NCBI GenBank assembly: GCA_964534845.1
Contig: CAZHPV010000015.1
Coordinates: 1-41,077 of the forward strand
DNA from: CALCKU01 sp964534845
GTDB lineage: Bacteria; Pseudomonadota; Alphaproteobacteria; Caulobacterales; Maricaulaceae
Direction: 5' to 3'
Length of the DNA stretch: 41,077 nucleotides
The position numbers and the translations under genes are program-made. Below the pieces are notes generated by a model. That model searched no databases. It was not told the DNA's origin and saw nothing but the letters and a program-made list of their open reading frames with translations. Shown here one piece after another: positions 1-7,868 of this stretch; positions within the stretch are counted from its first letter, which is position 1; every line of letters starts with the position of its first letter.

Positions 1-744
1 TGGCACTTTAACGGGCCTTTCGGACAGTTTGATCGAACCGCGGTGCAGCGCGGTTATCAGGTTTACCGCGAAGTATGTGCAGCCTGTCACGGATTAGATC
101 ATCTTGCCTTTCGTCATTTGGGTGACAAGAACGGGCCATATTATAAACCTGAATATAAGAACCCGAATGATAATCCTTATGTCAAAGCTTTCGCAGCGGA
201 TTGGACGATTAGCGATATAGACGGGGATACGGGTGATGTTATCGATCGTCCGGGCATTCCGGCGGATAAATTCCCGCCAATCTTTCCAAATGAGGCCGCC
301 GCGCGGGCCAGCAATAGCGGGGCCTTACCGCCTGATTTGTCTTTGATCGTGGCAGCCAGAGGCGGCGGCGCTGATTATGTCTATAATCTTTTGGTCGCTT
401 ACGGTAAAGACGCGCCAGCGGACCTTACACTCGGGCCGGGACAGCATTATAACCCTGTTATGGAAGGCGGGGCGATTGCGATGGCACCGCCTCTATCAGA
501 CGGCCTCGTTGAATATGCCTCGATTGAAAGCGATGATGGTCACGGTAATGTTGTCACTATACCTGCGCCCGCCGCGACGGTCGAGCAAATGGCTAAGGAT
601 GTCACTGAGTTTTTGGCTTGGACATCGGATCCAAAAATGGAGCAACGCAAAAGTCTTGGTCTTGCGGCGATGATCTATCTGCTGATTTTTGCGGTCCTTA
701 TGTGGTTCTCATATAAGCGCGTATGGAGAAATGTGAAGCACTAG
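1..744 (+). CDS. petC: Cytochrome c1 of the bc1 complex, 5'-truncated by window edge
   Basis: This is the C-terminal part of the membrane-anchored c-type cytochrome that passes electrons from the Rieske protein to soluble cytochrome c. The frame is open from base 1 (W-H-F-N-G-P-F-G...), so the GTG at 43 is internal and the true start lies upstream. The haem motif C-A-A-C-H lies at about 78-92. The stretch I-A-M-A-P-P-L near 475-495 carries the likely axial Met ligand. The protein ends in one hydrophobic anchor (about 655-710) followed by a basic tail, as in this family. The Rieske and cytochrome b genes are expected just upstream, and a fusion with cytochrome b cannot be excluded. A terminator follows. 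Confidence 0.95.
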   Translation, partial: WHFNGPFGQFDRTAVQRGYQVYREVCAACHGLDHLAFRHLGDKNGPYYKPEYKNPNDNPYVKAFAADWTISDIDGDTGDVIDRPGIPADKFPPIFPNEAAARASNSGALPPDLSLIVAARGGGADYVYNLLVAYGKDAPADLTLGPGQHYNPVMEGGAIAMAPPLSDGLVEYASIESDDGHGNVVTIPAPAATVEQMAKDVTEFLAWTSDPKMEQRKSLGLAAMIYLLIFAVLMWFSYKRVWRNVKH

Positions 745-767
745 CTTTCACTCACAAAAATTTTAGA

Positions 768-800
768 AGCCGTATCTATCAAAGATGCGGCTTTTTCTTT
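768..800 (+). terminator. Rho-independent terminator after cytochrome c1
   Basis: A 10-bp stem, AGCCGTATCT (768-777) with AGATGCGGCT (783-792), contains one G-T wobble and a 5-base loop. It is followed by TTTTCTTT. It lies 24 bases after the cytochrome c1 stop and separates that gene from mtnP. Confidence 0.8.
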
Positions 801-834
801 ATGTCCTTTAAAGGAAATATGGGCTGGAAACATT

Positions 835-1722
835 ATGGCAAATTCTGATTGGGTATTGGGTATTATTGGTGGCTCGGGTCTTTACAATATTGACGGGCTG
901 GAGAAGACGGAATGGATTTCTATTGATACGCCATGGGGTAAGCCGTCAGATGAGATTTTATTTGCAGAACTTGGCGGTGTTAAATTGCGGTTTCTACCAC
1001 GCCATGGTCGCGGACATGCCTTATCCCCATCTGATCTGAACTACCGCGCCAATATTGACGCTATGAAACGGGCAGGGTGTACGGATATATTATCCCTCTC
1101 TGCCGTCGGATCCTTGCAAGACGCTTATGCCCCAGGAGACTTTGTTATGGTTGATCAATTTATTGACCGTACATTTAAGCGCGAGAAGAGCTTTTTTGGC
1201 AAGGGGTGTGTTGCTCACGTCTCCGTCGCAGACCCGATTTGCGCCCGCCTGTCAGAAATGGCCGCAGAGGCGGCTAAAGCGGCTGGGGCAAAGGTTCATA
1301 TAGGTGGAACATATCTTGCCATGGAGGGGCCGCAATTTTCGACCAAAGCCGAAAGTCACATGTACCGAGCATGGGGATGTGACGTTATAGGTATGACAAA
1401 TATGCCCGAGGCCAAACTTGCACGGGAGGCAGAGCTGCCTTATGCCACTGTGGCGATGGTGACAGATTATGATTGCTGGCACGAAAGCCACGGCTCCGTA
1501 GATGTCGCATCCGTAATTGCAGTTCTTACGCAAAATGCTTCTACGGCTTCTGGCACTGTTAAAGCTTTAGCCAAAGCCATGGCCGGGACGACACGCACGC
1601 CGTCGCCGCTGGGAATAGAGACAAATCTGGATGTTGCCTTGATAACCGCGCCGGAGGCCCGTGACCCGAAGCTGCTTGCGAAACTCGACGCTGTTGCAGG
1701 GCGGGTGTTGAGGAAGGCGTAG
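835..1722 (+). CDS. mtnP: S-methyl-5'-thioadenosine phosphorylase
   Basis: This enzyme cleaves 5'-methylthioadenosine with phosphate to adenine and methylthioribose-1-phosphate in the cytoplasm. The 295-residue protein has the nucleoside phosphorylase fold: the phosphate-binding G-G-S-G-L-Y at about residues 12-17, R-H-G-R-G-H at 56-61, N-Y-R-A-N at 69-73, and M-E-G-P-Q-F near 183. The D-Y-D-C-W-H motif near 225 is the Asp-containing base-binding site typical of the MTA type rather than of guanosine/inosine phosphorylases. The ATG start has GGAAA shortly upstream. The released adenine would be used by Apt, encoded about 1.4 kb downstream on the same strand. Confidence 0.95.
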   Translation: MANSDWVLGIIGGSGLYNIDGLEKTEWISIDTPWGKPSDEILFAELGGVKLRFLPRHGRGHALSPSDLNYRANIDAMKRAGCTDILSLSAVGSLQDAYAPGDFVMVDQFIDRTFKREKSFFGKGCVAHVSVADPICARLSEMAAEAAKAAGAKVHIGGTYLAMEGPQFSTKAESHMYRAWGCDVIGMTNMPEAKLAREAELPYATVAMVTDYDCWHESHGSVDVASVIAVLTQNASTASGTVKALAKAMAGTTRTPSPLGIETNLDVALITAPEARDPKLLAKLDAVAGRVLRKA

Positions 1723-1727
1723 AGAGC

Positions 1728-2291
1728 CTAACCCGTTGGTTTTGGTGCCACTATGTAATTGTCAATAGCTTTCAGAGCGGCGGGCCATTCAGGTCTGAGC
1801 GTTAAAGCCTGTTTTAGATCGCGGTAGGCTCGGTTATAATCATCAATACGGTCATAGGCGATTGCTCGGTTATAGAGAGCTTCGGGCCGTTTATCTGTTT
1901 CAAATTCCAAAGCTTTGCTCGCCATCTCAATTGCTTTTCGAGGGTCGTTTAAATGTATGAGGGCCGCAGAATAATTGACATAAGTTTCGGCGATATTTGG
2001 GGCAATTTCGAGGGAATTATCATACCATTCTTTTGCCTGATCAAGATTACCCGCGCGCATGTGTAATATACCAATATTTGTATTCATAGCCGCAAGGTTT
2101 TTCTTATTCAGTCCGGGCGTTTTTAAGGCCTCAACACAGCTTCTTATGGTCGATGGTCGTCCCGGATCGCCAAGTTTAACGCTTACATAGCATTGTCTTG
2201 GGGCACCGTCGCCGTGAATGATAACTTGAGCAAAAGTTGTGGTTGGAAACGCAAGCATGGCCATTGCGCTGATAAGGAAAAGTTTACGCAT
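1728..2291 (-). CDS. Exported tetratricopeptide-repeat protein
   Basis: The 187-residue protein starts with a classic signal peptide (M-R-K-L-F-L-I-S..., cleavage probably after T-T-F-A), so it should be periplasmic or outer-membrane associated. From about residue 70 there are three consecutive TPR-like helix pairs with the usual spaced G-N-L-D-Q-A, D-P-R-K-A and D-D-Y-N-R-A signatures. Two cysteines (in R-Q-C-Y and R-S-C-V) before the repeats could form a disulphide. TPR proteins are protein-interaction scaffolds, and nothing here identifies the partner. It converges tail to tail with mtnP, with only 5 bases between stops. Confidence 0.8.
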   Translation of the reverse strand: MRKLFLISAMAMLAFPTTTFAQVIIHGDGAPRQCYVSVKLGDPGRPSTIRSCVEALKTPGLNKKNLAAMNTNIGILHMRAGNLDQAKEWYDNSLEIAPNIAETYVNYSAALIHLNDPRKAIEMASKALEFETDKRPEALYNRAIAYDRIDDYNRAYRDLKQALTLRPEWPAALKAIDNYIVAPKPTG

Positions 2292-2414
2292 ATTTATCTC
2301 CTAGTTAGGGACGGGTAGCATAAAACGCCGTATTTTGATAATCACAATCGCTCACAAAGCCGAAAAGTGTCTGTCACACCTTGGCCTTTTAGCTGGCTTC
2401 TGTATGATAAAGTT

Positions 2415-3068
2415 ATGCCTGCATTGAAACTCTATATCGGTAATTATAACTACTCCTCATGGTCGCTCCGGCCGTGGCTAGTTTTGCGAAAGGCCGAATT
2501 ACCCTTTGAAACCAAGATGATTGATCTCGATATACCGGGTTTTAAGGACAAGCTATTGGCCTTGAGTGATGCCGGTACAGTACCGGTTCTGGAGGTCAAT
2601 GGAGAGCGCCTACCCGATAGTCTGGCAATTTCCGAGTTTTGCGCCAAGGCCGTGCCCAATCTTTGGCCTAAAGACCCAAAACAACGCGCTCGCGCCCGGG
2701 AGGTCACGCATATGATGCATAGCGGGTTTGAAGCCTTGCGGGCTGAAGCGCCAATGAATTTGCGCCGCAGGACGTCATATCCGGTCCCGCAATCCTGTTT
2801 GGACGATGCTGCCGATATGGTAAATTTATGGGATGATCTATTATCACGCCATGACGGGCCCTTCCTGTTTGAAGATTGGTCCATAGCCGATGCGTTCTAC
2901 GCTCCGGCTGCGACACGATTTGCCAGCTATGACTTACCGCGGACGGCCCGTTCAGATACTTATATTTCGGAACTTATGAGCGATCCTGATTATCTGGACT
3001 GGGAAGCAAAAGCTTTCGTTGAAACCCATATTTTGCCGGAAACAGATTGCGTCAATAATCACGCTTAA
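2415..3068 (+). CDS. Glutathione S-transferase family protein
   Basis: This soluble protein of about 217 residues has the GST N-terminal thioredoxin fold opening K-L-Y-I-G-N-Y-N-Y-S-S-W-S-L-R-P-W. The Y-S-S-W-S motif supplies the presumed glutathione-activating Ser. A cis-Pro segment, G-T-V-P-V-L, and the D-S-L-A-I glutathione contact follow, then an all-helical C-terminal domain. I chose ATG 2415 rather than the in-frame GTG 2367, because homologues start right at the K-L-Y-I strand and the extra 16 residues look like untranslated leader. The substrate is unknown; many such proteins act on organic halides or in stress detoxification. Apt starts about 25 bases downstream. Confidence 0.9.
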   Translation: MPALKLYIGNYNYSSWSLRPWLVLRKAELPFETKMIDLDIPGFKDKLLALSDAGTVPVLEVNGERLPDSLAISEFCAKAVPNLWPKDPKQRARAREVTHMMHSGFEALRAEAPMNLRRRTSYPVPQSCLDDAADMVNLWDDLLSRHDGPFLFEDWSIADAFYAPAATRFASYDLPRTARSDTYISELMSDPDYLDWEAKAFVETHILPETDCVNNHA

Positions 3069-3093
3069 TAACTCACATTAGATGGAAGAGCAC

Positions 3094-3621
3094 ATGAACC
3101 TTAAAGACACCATTCGTACAATTCCTGATTTTCCCAAACCGGGAATAATGTTTCGGGACATTACGACCTTGATGACAAACAGTGCCGCTTTTGCTGAGTC
3201 TGTTGATAGGATTGCTGCGGCCTATAAAGATAAGGGCGTAGATAATGTCGCGGGGATTGAAGCGCGGGGCTTTATCTTCGGGGCCGCAATTGCGCATGCA
3301 ATGGGTGCTGGTTTTGTCCCTATCCGTAAAAAGGGTAAGTTACCCTTTAAGACTTATGAGCAGGATTATGAGCTGGAATATGGTACAGATACGATTGAGA
3401 TTCACGCCGATACAATTCGGGGCCAAGAGAAAGTCTTATTAGTCGACGATCTTATCGCGACGGGCGGAACGGCAGAGGCGGCCATTCATCTTTTGCGTAA
3501 AGCGGGCGCCGATATTGTCGGAGCTGCTTTTGTGATTGATTTACCTGATCTGGGTGGTTTAGCCCGCATTACCGGTATGGGGGTCCCTGTAACGGCGCTT
3601 GTGGCATTTGACGGACATTAA
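3094..3621 (+). CDS. apt: Adenine phosphoribosyltransferase
   Basis: The enzyme joins adenine and PRPP to AMP and pyrophosphate (purine salvage, cytoplasm). The protein has about 175 residues. It opens with I-P-D-F-P-K-P-G-I-M-F-R-D-I-T, the conserved APRT N-terminus, and carries the PRPP-binding loop V-L-L-V-D-D-L-I-A-T-G-G-T at about residues 113-125. The start is placed at ATG 3094, since GGAAGAG at 3084-3090 is a good ribosome binding site for it. The in-frame ATG at 3082 lies upstream of that site. It recycles the adenine made by MtnP using PRPP from Prs, both encoded in this window. Confidence 0.95.
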   Translation: MNLKDTIRTIPDFPKPGIMFRDITTLMTNSAAFAESVDRIAAAYKDKGVDNVAGIEARGFIFGAAIAHAMGAGFVPIRKKGKLPFKTYEQDYELEYGTDTIEIHADTIRGQEKVLLVDDLIATGGTAEAAIHLLRKAGADIVGAAFVIDLPDLGGLARITGMGVPVTALVAFDGH

Positions 3622-3631
3622 GGTTCGGCTT

Positions 3632-4498
3632 TTGAAACTCTCCGACCTTTATATATATCCGGTTAAATCGGGTCGCCCTATATCGCTTACCCATTCGGAT
3701 ATTTTACCGGTAGGGTTAGTCCATGACAGATTTTGGGTCGTCGTCGAAACCCCGCATCCCGGAAGTGCTGAGCCTGTAAACCGGTTTATATCCCAGCGCA
3801 CGCACCCCGATTTGGCCCGCCTGATAGCTATACCTGATGGGCAAAAGCTCAATCTCTCATTGGACGGGTCTGACTATTGTCTGGATTTAAAATCGTCCAC
3901 TGTAAATGAGCGGGTCTCAGTCTGGCATGATAGCTTTATCGCTACTCTGTACGAGGACCCTGTTAATGCCTGGCTCTCAGATCGTCTGGGCGGAAATTTC
4001 AAGCTAGCGAGCCTATCCGGGACGAAGCGCACGCGGCAAAAAACGGAGCATTTGCAGAGGGATTTTGATGTCAGTTTTGCCGACGGCTACCCTGTTCTCA
4101 TAGCTACGCGAGCCTCTCTTGAGGCCCTAAACGCATATGTTGTGAAACAGGGTGAAAAGGCCTTGCCGATGGCGCGGTTTCGACCAAATTTGGTTATTGA
4201 GGGCGCTTCGCCGTGGCAAGAAGATAGCTGGAAGCGCATAAAGATTGGCGAGGTTGAATTTATCTGCGTAAAACCTTGTACACGCTGCATTATGACGACA
4301 CTTGATCCTTTAAGTGGGCAAAGCCAAGGCGATATGTCATTGCGTGCGCTAACGCATTTACGGCGCTCGGCAGATAAACGTCTAAAGGGGGTTTTGTTTG
4401 GAACCAATGCCATTCCGCTGGGGACAGGTCGCCTAGACATGGGGGATAATGTGCAGGTTTTAGAGACACAAACCGCGTGGCCTGTTCATAAAGCTTAG
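3632..4498 (+). CDS. MOSC domain-containing protein (YcbX-like)
   Basis: The protein has about 288 residues. An N-terminal MOSC beta-barrel part (L-Y-I-Y-P-V-K-S-G-R at residues 6-15) is followed by the MOSC domain, with F-R-P-N-L-V-I-E-G and the conserved cysteine segment K-P-C-T-R-C. Relatives (YcbX, mARC) bind molybdenum cofactor through that cysteine and reduce N-hydroxylated compounds, usually with an electron-transfer partner. No ferredoxin domain is fused here. I chose the TTG at 3632 because AAGG (3620-3623) lies 8 bases upstream and the gene then begins just after the apt stop. Upstream in-frame TTGs (3599, 3608) would overlap apt. No molybdopterin synthesis gene is nearby. Confidence 0.85.
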   Translation: MKLSDLYIYPVKSGRPISLTHSDILPVGLVHDRFWVVVETPHPGSAEPVNRFISQRTHPDLARLIAIPDGQKLNLSLDGSDYCLDLKSSTVNERVSVWHDSFIATLYEDPVNAWLSDRLGGNFKLASLSGTKRTRQKTEHLQRDFDVSFADGYPVLIATRASLEALNAYVVKQGEKALPMARFRPNLVIEGASPWQEDSWKRIKIGEVEFICVKPCTRCIMTTLDPLSGQSQGDMSLRALTHLRRSADKRLKGVLFGTNAIPLGTGRLDMGDNVQVLETQTAWPVHKA

Positions 4499-4526
4499 AG
4501 GGCCCGTGGTAAGGTCCGAGCTGCGA

Positions 4527-4557
4527 TAAGGCCTTGCGGGCTTTAGTTTCCTTTTTG
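4527..4557 (+). terminator. Possible weak terminator after the MOSC gene
   Basis: TAAGGCC (4527-4533) pairs with GGCTTTA (4539-4545), including one G-T wobble, across a 5-base loop. The interrupted T-rich run GTTTCCTTTTTG follows. The stem is short and the T-run imperfect. Confidence 0.35.
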
Positions 4558-4610
4558 TAACGTGCTATCTATTCTGCGGTTCTATAGAGCCATTTCAAAA
4601 GGACCCCACA

Positions 4611-5168
4611 ATGACATTTCCCGCTAAAATGCTCACTAAATCTTTCGCAGTTTCACTCGTGTGTCTGGGACTTTCTTACAACGCATTTGGGCAAGTCGAG
4701 CAGATCGAACTTCCTACGGAAAGGGGTGGCCCCAGCGAAAGGGGACGCGCTATTATCGAGCCTATCAGTTTATTTTTTGCGTCAATAGATAGTGATGGGG
4801 ATGCCATTGTTACAGAAACGGAACTCGATGAGGCAATAAAGACCGAGTGGGATAGTTTCGGCGTACGGCCTAGAGCGCTGCAATTTATGGATTGGAGCTT
4901 AAAGACTTTCGGGTCTGCTGATATTTCGCCCAGATTTTTGAGTTTTGACAGTAATTTTGATAGCGTCATATCGGAGACTGAATTTGCATCGCGCTTAACG
5001 GCAGAGTTTTTACGATTGGATAAAAACGGCGATGGTCGATTGGAGCGCTCAGAAATGATTAGAAGCTTTCGGGGCGGTCCGCAGCAATCGCGCGGCGGCA
5101 ACGAAGAGGGTCGGCAGCGGCGTGAGGGAAGACGTGGTGAAAATGGCGGACGGCGTCCTCGTCGCTAA
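4611..5168 (+). CDS. Exported EF-hand protein with Arg/Gly-rich tail
   Basis: The 185-residue protein has an N-terminal signal peptide (hydrophobic 8-22, probable cleavage after N-A-F-G or near Q28). Three 12-residue calcium loops are visible: D-S-D-G-D-A-I-V-T-E-T-E (60-71), D-S-N-F-D-S-V-I-S-E-T-E (113-124) and D-K-N-G-D-G-R-L-E-R-S-E (137-148). The first and third fit the canonical EF-hand; the middle one lacks the central Gly. The last about 30 residues are dominated by Arg, Gly, Gln and Glu. It is probably a periplasmic calcium-binding protein, with role unknown. The start is supported by AAAGGA about 8 bases upstream. Confidence 0.8.
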   Translation: MTFPAKMLTKSFAVSLVCLGLSYNAFGQVEQIELPTERGGPSERGRAIIEPISLFFASIDSDGDAIVTETELDEAIKTEWDSFGVRPRALQFMDWSLKTFGSADISPRFLSFDSNFDSVISETEFASRLTAEFLRLDKNGDGRLERSEMIRSFRGGPQQSRGGNEEGRQRREGRRGENGGRRPRR

Positions 5169-5242
5169 ATTTGGGCCATTAAAATTTCAGTCCGATAAGG
5201 CTTGAAGACGGTGGCCTAGCTCTGCCAACGCGAGGTACGCGT

Positions 5243-6340
5243 CTAGACGTTAAATTTAAACAGCATGATATCGCCGTCTTTGACGATATAGTCTTTGCCT
5301 TCTTGGCGGACTTTGCCAGCCTCTTTCGCGCCTTGCTCGCCGTTAAAGGCGATATAGTCCTCATAGGCGGTCGTTTCTGCCCGGATAAATCCTTTTTCGA
5401 AATCCCCGTGTATAACACCCGCGCATTTCGGCGCAGTCCATCCCTCGTGAAATGTCCAGGCGCGGGCTTCTTTTGGGCCGACGGTGAAATAGGTTCGCAA
5501 ACCCAATAAGGCATAGCCTGCTTTGATGAGTCGGTTAAGACCGGGTTCTCCCAGACCGATAGCGTCAAGATATTCGGCCTGTTCTTCCCCGTCTAGCAGC
5601 GCCATCTCGGATTCGATTTGGGCTGAAATGATGACGGATTGCGCGCCTTCTGCCATTGCATGCTCAACAACTTTCGCTGAGTAGGCATTACCCTCTGCCG
5701 CGCTGTCTTCATCGACATTGGCCACATATAGCACGGGTTTCGCTGTTAAAAGTTGGAGCATTCTCCACGCTTTCATATCCTCCTCGTCGATACTGACGCT
5801 GCGGGCAGGCTTGCCGCTTTCCAAGGCTTCTATAGCCAATTCAATAAGGCGAAGGGTTTGTATAGCGTCTTTGTCATTTTGCTTGATTTTCTTCTCAAGA
5901 CCACCTTTGCGCTTTTCCAGACTTTCAAGGTCTGAGAGCATAAGTTCGGTTTCTACCGTTTCGTAATCGGCCATCGGGTCAATACGCCCGTCAACATGTG
6001 TGATATCCTCATTTTCAAAACAGCGCAGAACATAGATCACCGCATCGGTTTCGCGAATATTTCCTAAAAACTGATTGCCTAGGCCTTCACCCTTAGAGGC
6101 CCCTTTGACGAGTCCTGCTATATCGACAAAATTCATCCGTGCCGGTATTTTTTGGGCGCTTTTTCCTATATCGGCTATTGTGTCAAGACGGACTTCCGGT
6201 ACGGCGACATCCCCGACATTTGGCTCAATTGTACAAAAAGGGTAATTCGCCGCTTGCGCATTGGCCGTCTGGGTGAGGGCATTAAAAAGCGTTGATTTGC
6301 CAACATTAGGCAAGCCTACAATTCCGCATTTAAATCCCAT
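5243..6340 (-). CDS. ychF: Ribosome-associated ATPase YchF (Obg-like, OLA1 family)
   Basis: The 365-residue P-loop protein has the G1 motif G-L-P-N-V-G-K-S-T at residues 8-16. The guanine-specificity motif is replaced by N-V-D-E, the change that makes YchF/OLA1 prefer ATP over GTP. A coiled-coil segment (around residues 130-165, many Lys/Glu) and a C-terminal TGS domain (F-T-V-G-P-K-E-A-R-A-W and onwards) follow in the family order. Length matches the family (about 363). It associates with ribosomes and affects stress and redox responses in other bacteria. It lies 11 bases after pth and is probably co-transcribed with rplY and pth, all three linked to translation. Confidence 0.97.
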   Translation of the reverse strand: MGFKCGIVGLPNVGKSTLFNALTQTANAQAANYPFCTIEPNVGDVAVPEVRLDTIADIGKSAQKIPARMNFVDIAGLVKGASKGEGLGNQFLGNIRETDAVIYVLRCFENEDITHVDGRIDPMADYETVETELMLSDLESLEKRKGGLEKKIKQNDKDAIQTLRLIELAIEALESGKPARSVSIDEEDMKAWRMLQLLTAKPVLYVANVDEDSAAEGNAYSAKVVEHAMAEGAQSVIISAQIESEMALLDGEEQAEYLDAIGLGEPGLNRLIKAGYALLGLRTYFTVGPKEARAWTFHEGWTAPKCAGVIHGDFEKGFIRAETTAYEDYIAFNGEQGAKEAGKVRQEGKDYIVKDGDIMLFKFNV

Positions 6341-6351
6341 TTTTGGCTCCG

Positions 6352-6960
6352 TTAGCTGTTTCGGTGTTTCTTGGCATTTGGGGGCGGGGCAAGAAGATCG
6401 ACCTTTGTTTGATATTTATCATGCGCCGCGTTTGCGAGTAAATCCGCAGCATCCGCCAATGCTGCCATCATATCGCCGAGCCAGACCTGTTCGGATTTGG
6501 CGAAATTGGAGAGGACATAGCTGTGGACTTTGTCCTTATGGCCCGGATGCCCAATGCCCAGACGTACGCGGTGAAAGGCGTCGCCCATATGTTGTCTGAT
6601 CGATCTTAGGCCATTATGGCCTGCAATGCCGCCACCTGTTTTCATACGCATTTTGCCGGGTGCTATATCAAGCTCGTCGTGAAAAACCACTATGTTATCA
6701 AGTGCTATTTTGTAGAATTGGGCCGCCTTTTGCACAGACCGTCCAGATTCGTTCATAAAGGTCATGGGTTTTAGCAGTAGGACTTTTTGCGGTCGACCGT
6801 CGACCATGAGGGTGCCTTGCGTGCTCATGCCGCTAAATTGAGATTTGAAAGCGGGGAAATTATGGGTCTGCGCAATAGAGTCTATCGCCATAAATCCAAT
6901 ATTATGACGATGCCCGGCATATTTTTCGCCGGGATTACCAAGACCTGCCCATAATTGCAT
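6352..6960 (-). CDS. pth: Peptidyl-tRNA hydrolase
   Basis: The enzyme cuts the ester bond of peptidyl-tRNAs dropped by ribosomes, so that tRNAs are recycled. The 202-residue protein begins with G-L-G-N-P-G (substrate Asn) and has the catalytic His in G-H-R-H-N-I-G-F. T-F-M-N-E-S-G and F-H-D-E-L-D (catalytic-site Asp) follow, as does G-G-G-I-A-G-H-N-G. The basic C-terminal tail is common in alphaproteobacteria. It lies between rplY (47 bases upstream) and ychF (11 bases downstream), the usual order in proteobacteria. Confidence 0.97.
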   Translation of the reverse strand: MQLWAGLGNPGEKYAGHRHNIGFMAIDSIAQTHNFPAFKSQFSGMSTQGTLMVDGRPQKVLLLKPMTFMNESGRSVQKAAQFYKIALDNIVVFHDELDIAPGKMRMKTGGGIAGHNGLRSIRQHMGDAFHRVRLGIGHPGHKDKVHSYVLSNFAKSEQVWLGDMMAALADAADLLANAAHDKYQTKVDLLAPPPNAKKHRNS

Positions 6961-7007
6961 ATTCGGCTCCGCTTTTCGGCCTCTTAGCCAGTCCAGCAGA
7001 GAACGGA

Positions 7008-7667
7008 TTATTCGTCTCCGGCGGCGTCTGCAGCAGGCTCTTGGCCTTCAGCAGCCTCATCAGTCTCACCTTCTTCGCCATCCGCTTCATCATCTTCTTT
7101 GGATGCACGAGAGCTCACGATTGTAGCAATAGTGAAATCCCGATCATCAATAGTCGGTGTGACGTTTTCTGGCAGGCTCACTTCTGAAATATGCAGGCTA
7201 TCGCCAATATCCATTTCCGAGATATCAACTGTAATATTATCCGGGATTTCACCCGCGGGACATTTTACTTCGATAGCATAACGCACAACGTTTAATATGC
7301 CGCCGCGCTTAATGCCGGGCGATGTATCATCGCCTTTAAAGATCACAGGAACTTCAACCTCAATGATAGACTTCGCTGTCACACGGTAAAAGTCGATATG
7401 TACCGGCATATCCGATACGGGATGGAACTGGACATCTTTTGTGATGGCTTTTTGTTTTTTGCCGTCTTGCGACAGTTCGATCATATTCGACAGAAATTGT
7501 CCTGAATTTATCGCCTTTATTACCTCGTTAAACTTCAAGGCAATAGCAATAGAATTTTCGTCTCCGCCATAAAGGACACCCGGCACCATGCCGTCGCGTC
7601 GGGCAGCACGGGCGCTTCCTGTCCCTGTTTGATCACGTACAACAACGTCTAGACAAATCTCACTCAT
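7008..7667 (-). CDS. rplY: 50S ribosomal protein L25, long (Ctc) form
   Basis: This 5S rRNA-binding protein has 219 residues: an N-terminal L25 domain (G-T-G-S-A-R-A-A-R-R-D-G, then V-P-G-V-L-Y-G-G) and the beta-rich C-terminal TL5/Ctc domain. It ends in a very acidic, disordered tail (E-D-D-E-A-D-G-E-E-G-E and onwards). This long form is normal in alphaproteobacteria, unlike the 94-residue E. coli L25. The start at 7667 has AAAGGACG about 7 bases upstream on the coding strand. It heads the rplY-pth-ychF group and follows prs after a 200-base leader that contains a hairpin. Confidence 0.96.
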   Translation of the reverse strand: MSEICLDVVVRDQTGTGSARAARRDGMVPGVLYGGDENSIAIALKFNEVIKAINSGQFLSNMIELSQDGKKQKAITKDVQFHPVSDMPVHIDFYRVTAKSIIEVEVPVIFKGDDTSPGIKRGGILNVVRYAIEVKCPAGEIPDNITVDISEMDIGDSLHISEVSLPENVTPTIDDRDFTIATIVSSRASKEDDEADGEEGETDEAAEGQEPAADAAGDE

Positions 7668-7701
7668 TTTTTCGTCCTTTAGGTCAGATTTCCAAAAATT
7701 C

Positions 7702-7742
7702 AGCCGTCCAAACCTCTCATGCAGGGTTGTATAAGGACGGCT
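7702..7742 (-). promoter_or_regulatory. Stem-loop between prs and rplY (terminator or L25 leader element)
   Basis: AGCCGTCC (7702-7709) is a perfect inverted partner of GGACGGCT (7735-7742). The 25-base loop holds a smaller stem made of AACC and GGTT. On the coding (-) strand it is followed after two bases by ATTTTT, which would suit a weak terminator for prs. Its position 35 bases before the rplY start also allows a leader or attenuator role. Which one applies cannot be decided from the sequence. Confidence 0.45.
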
Positions 7743-7868
7743 ATTACGGAATCTTTTTTAATTCTGGCGGTCTATAAGCAAATCCGTTCAAAAACGCAAG
7801 TCCTATGCGCTCAATATTTTGAACATACTCAAAAATTCAAACTATGTGGCGAAGCCTGTTTTTAGCGC

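Noticed and set aside
5240..5249. Palindrome CGTCTAGACG at the ychF stop
   Set aside because: It is short, overlaps the stop codon region and lacks a terminator-like T-run.
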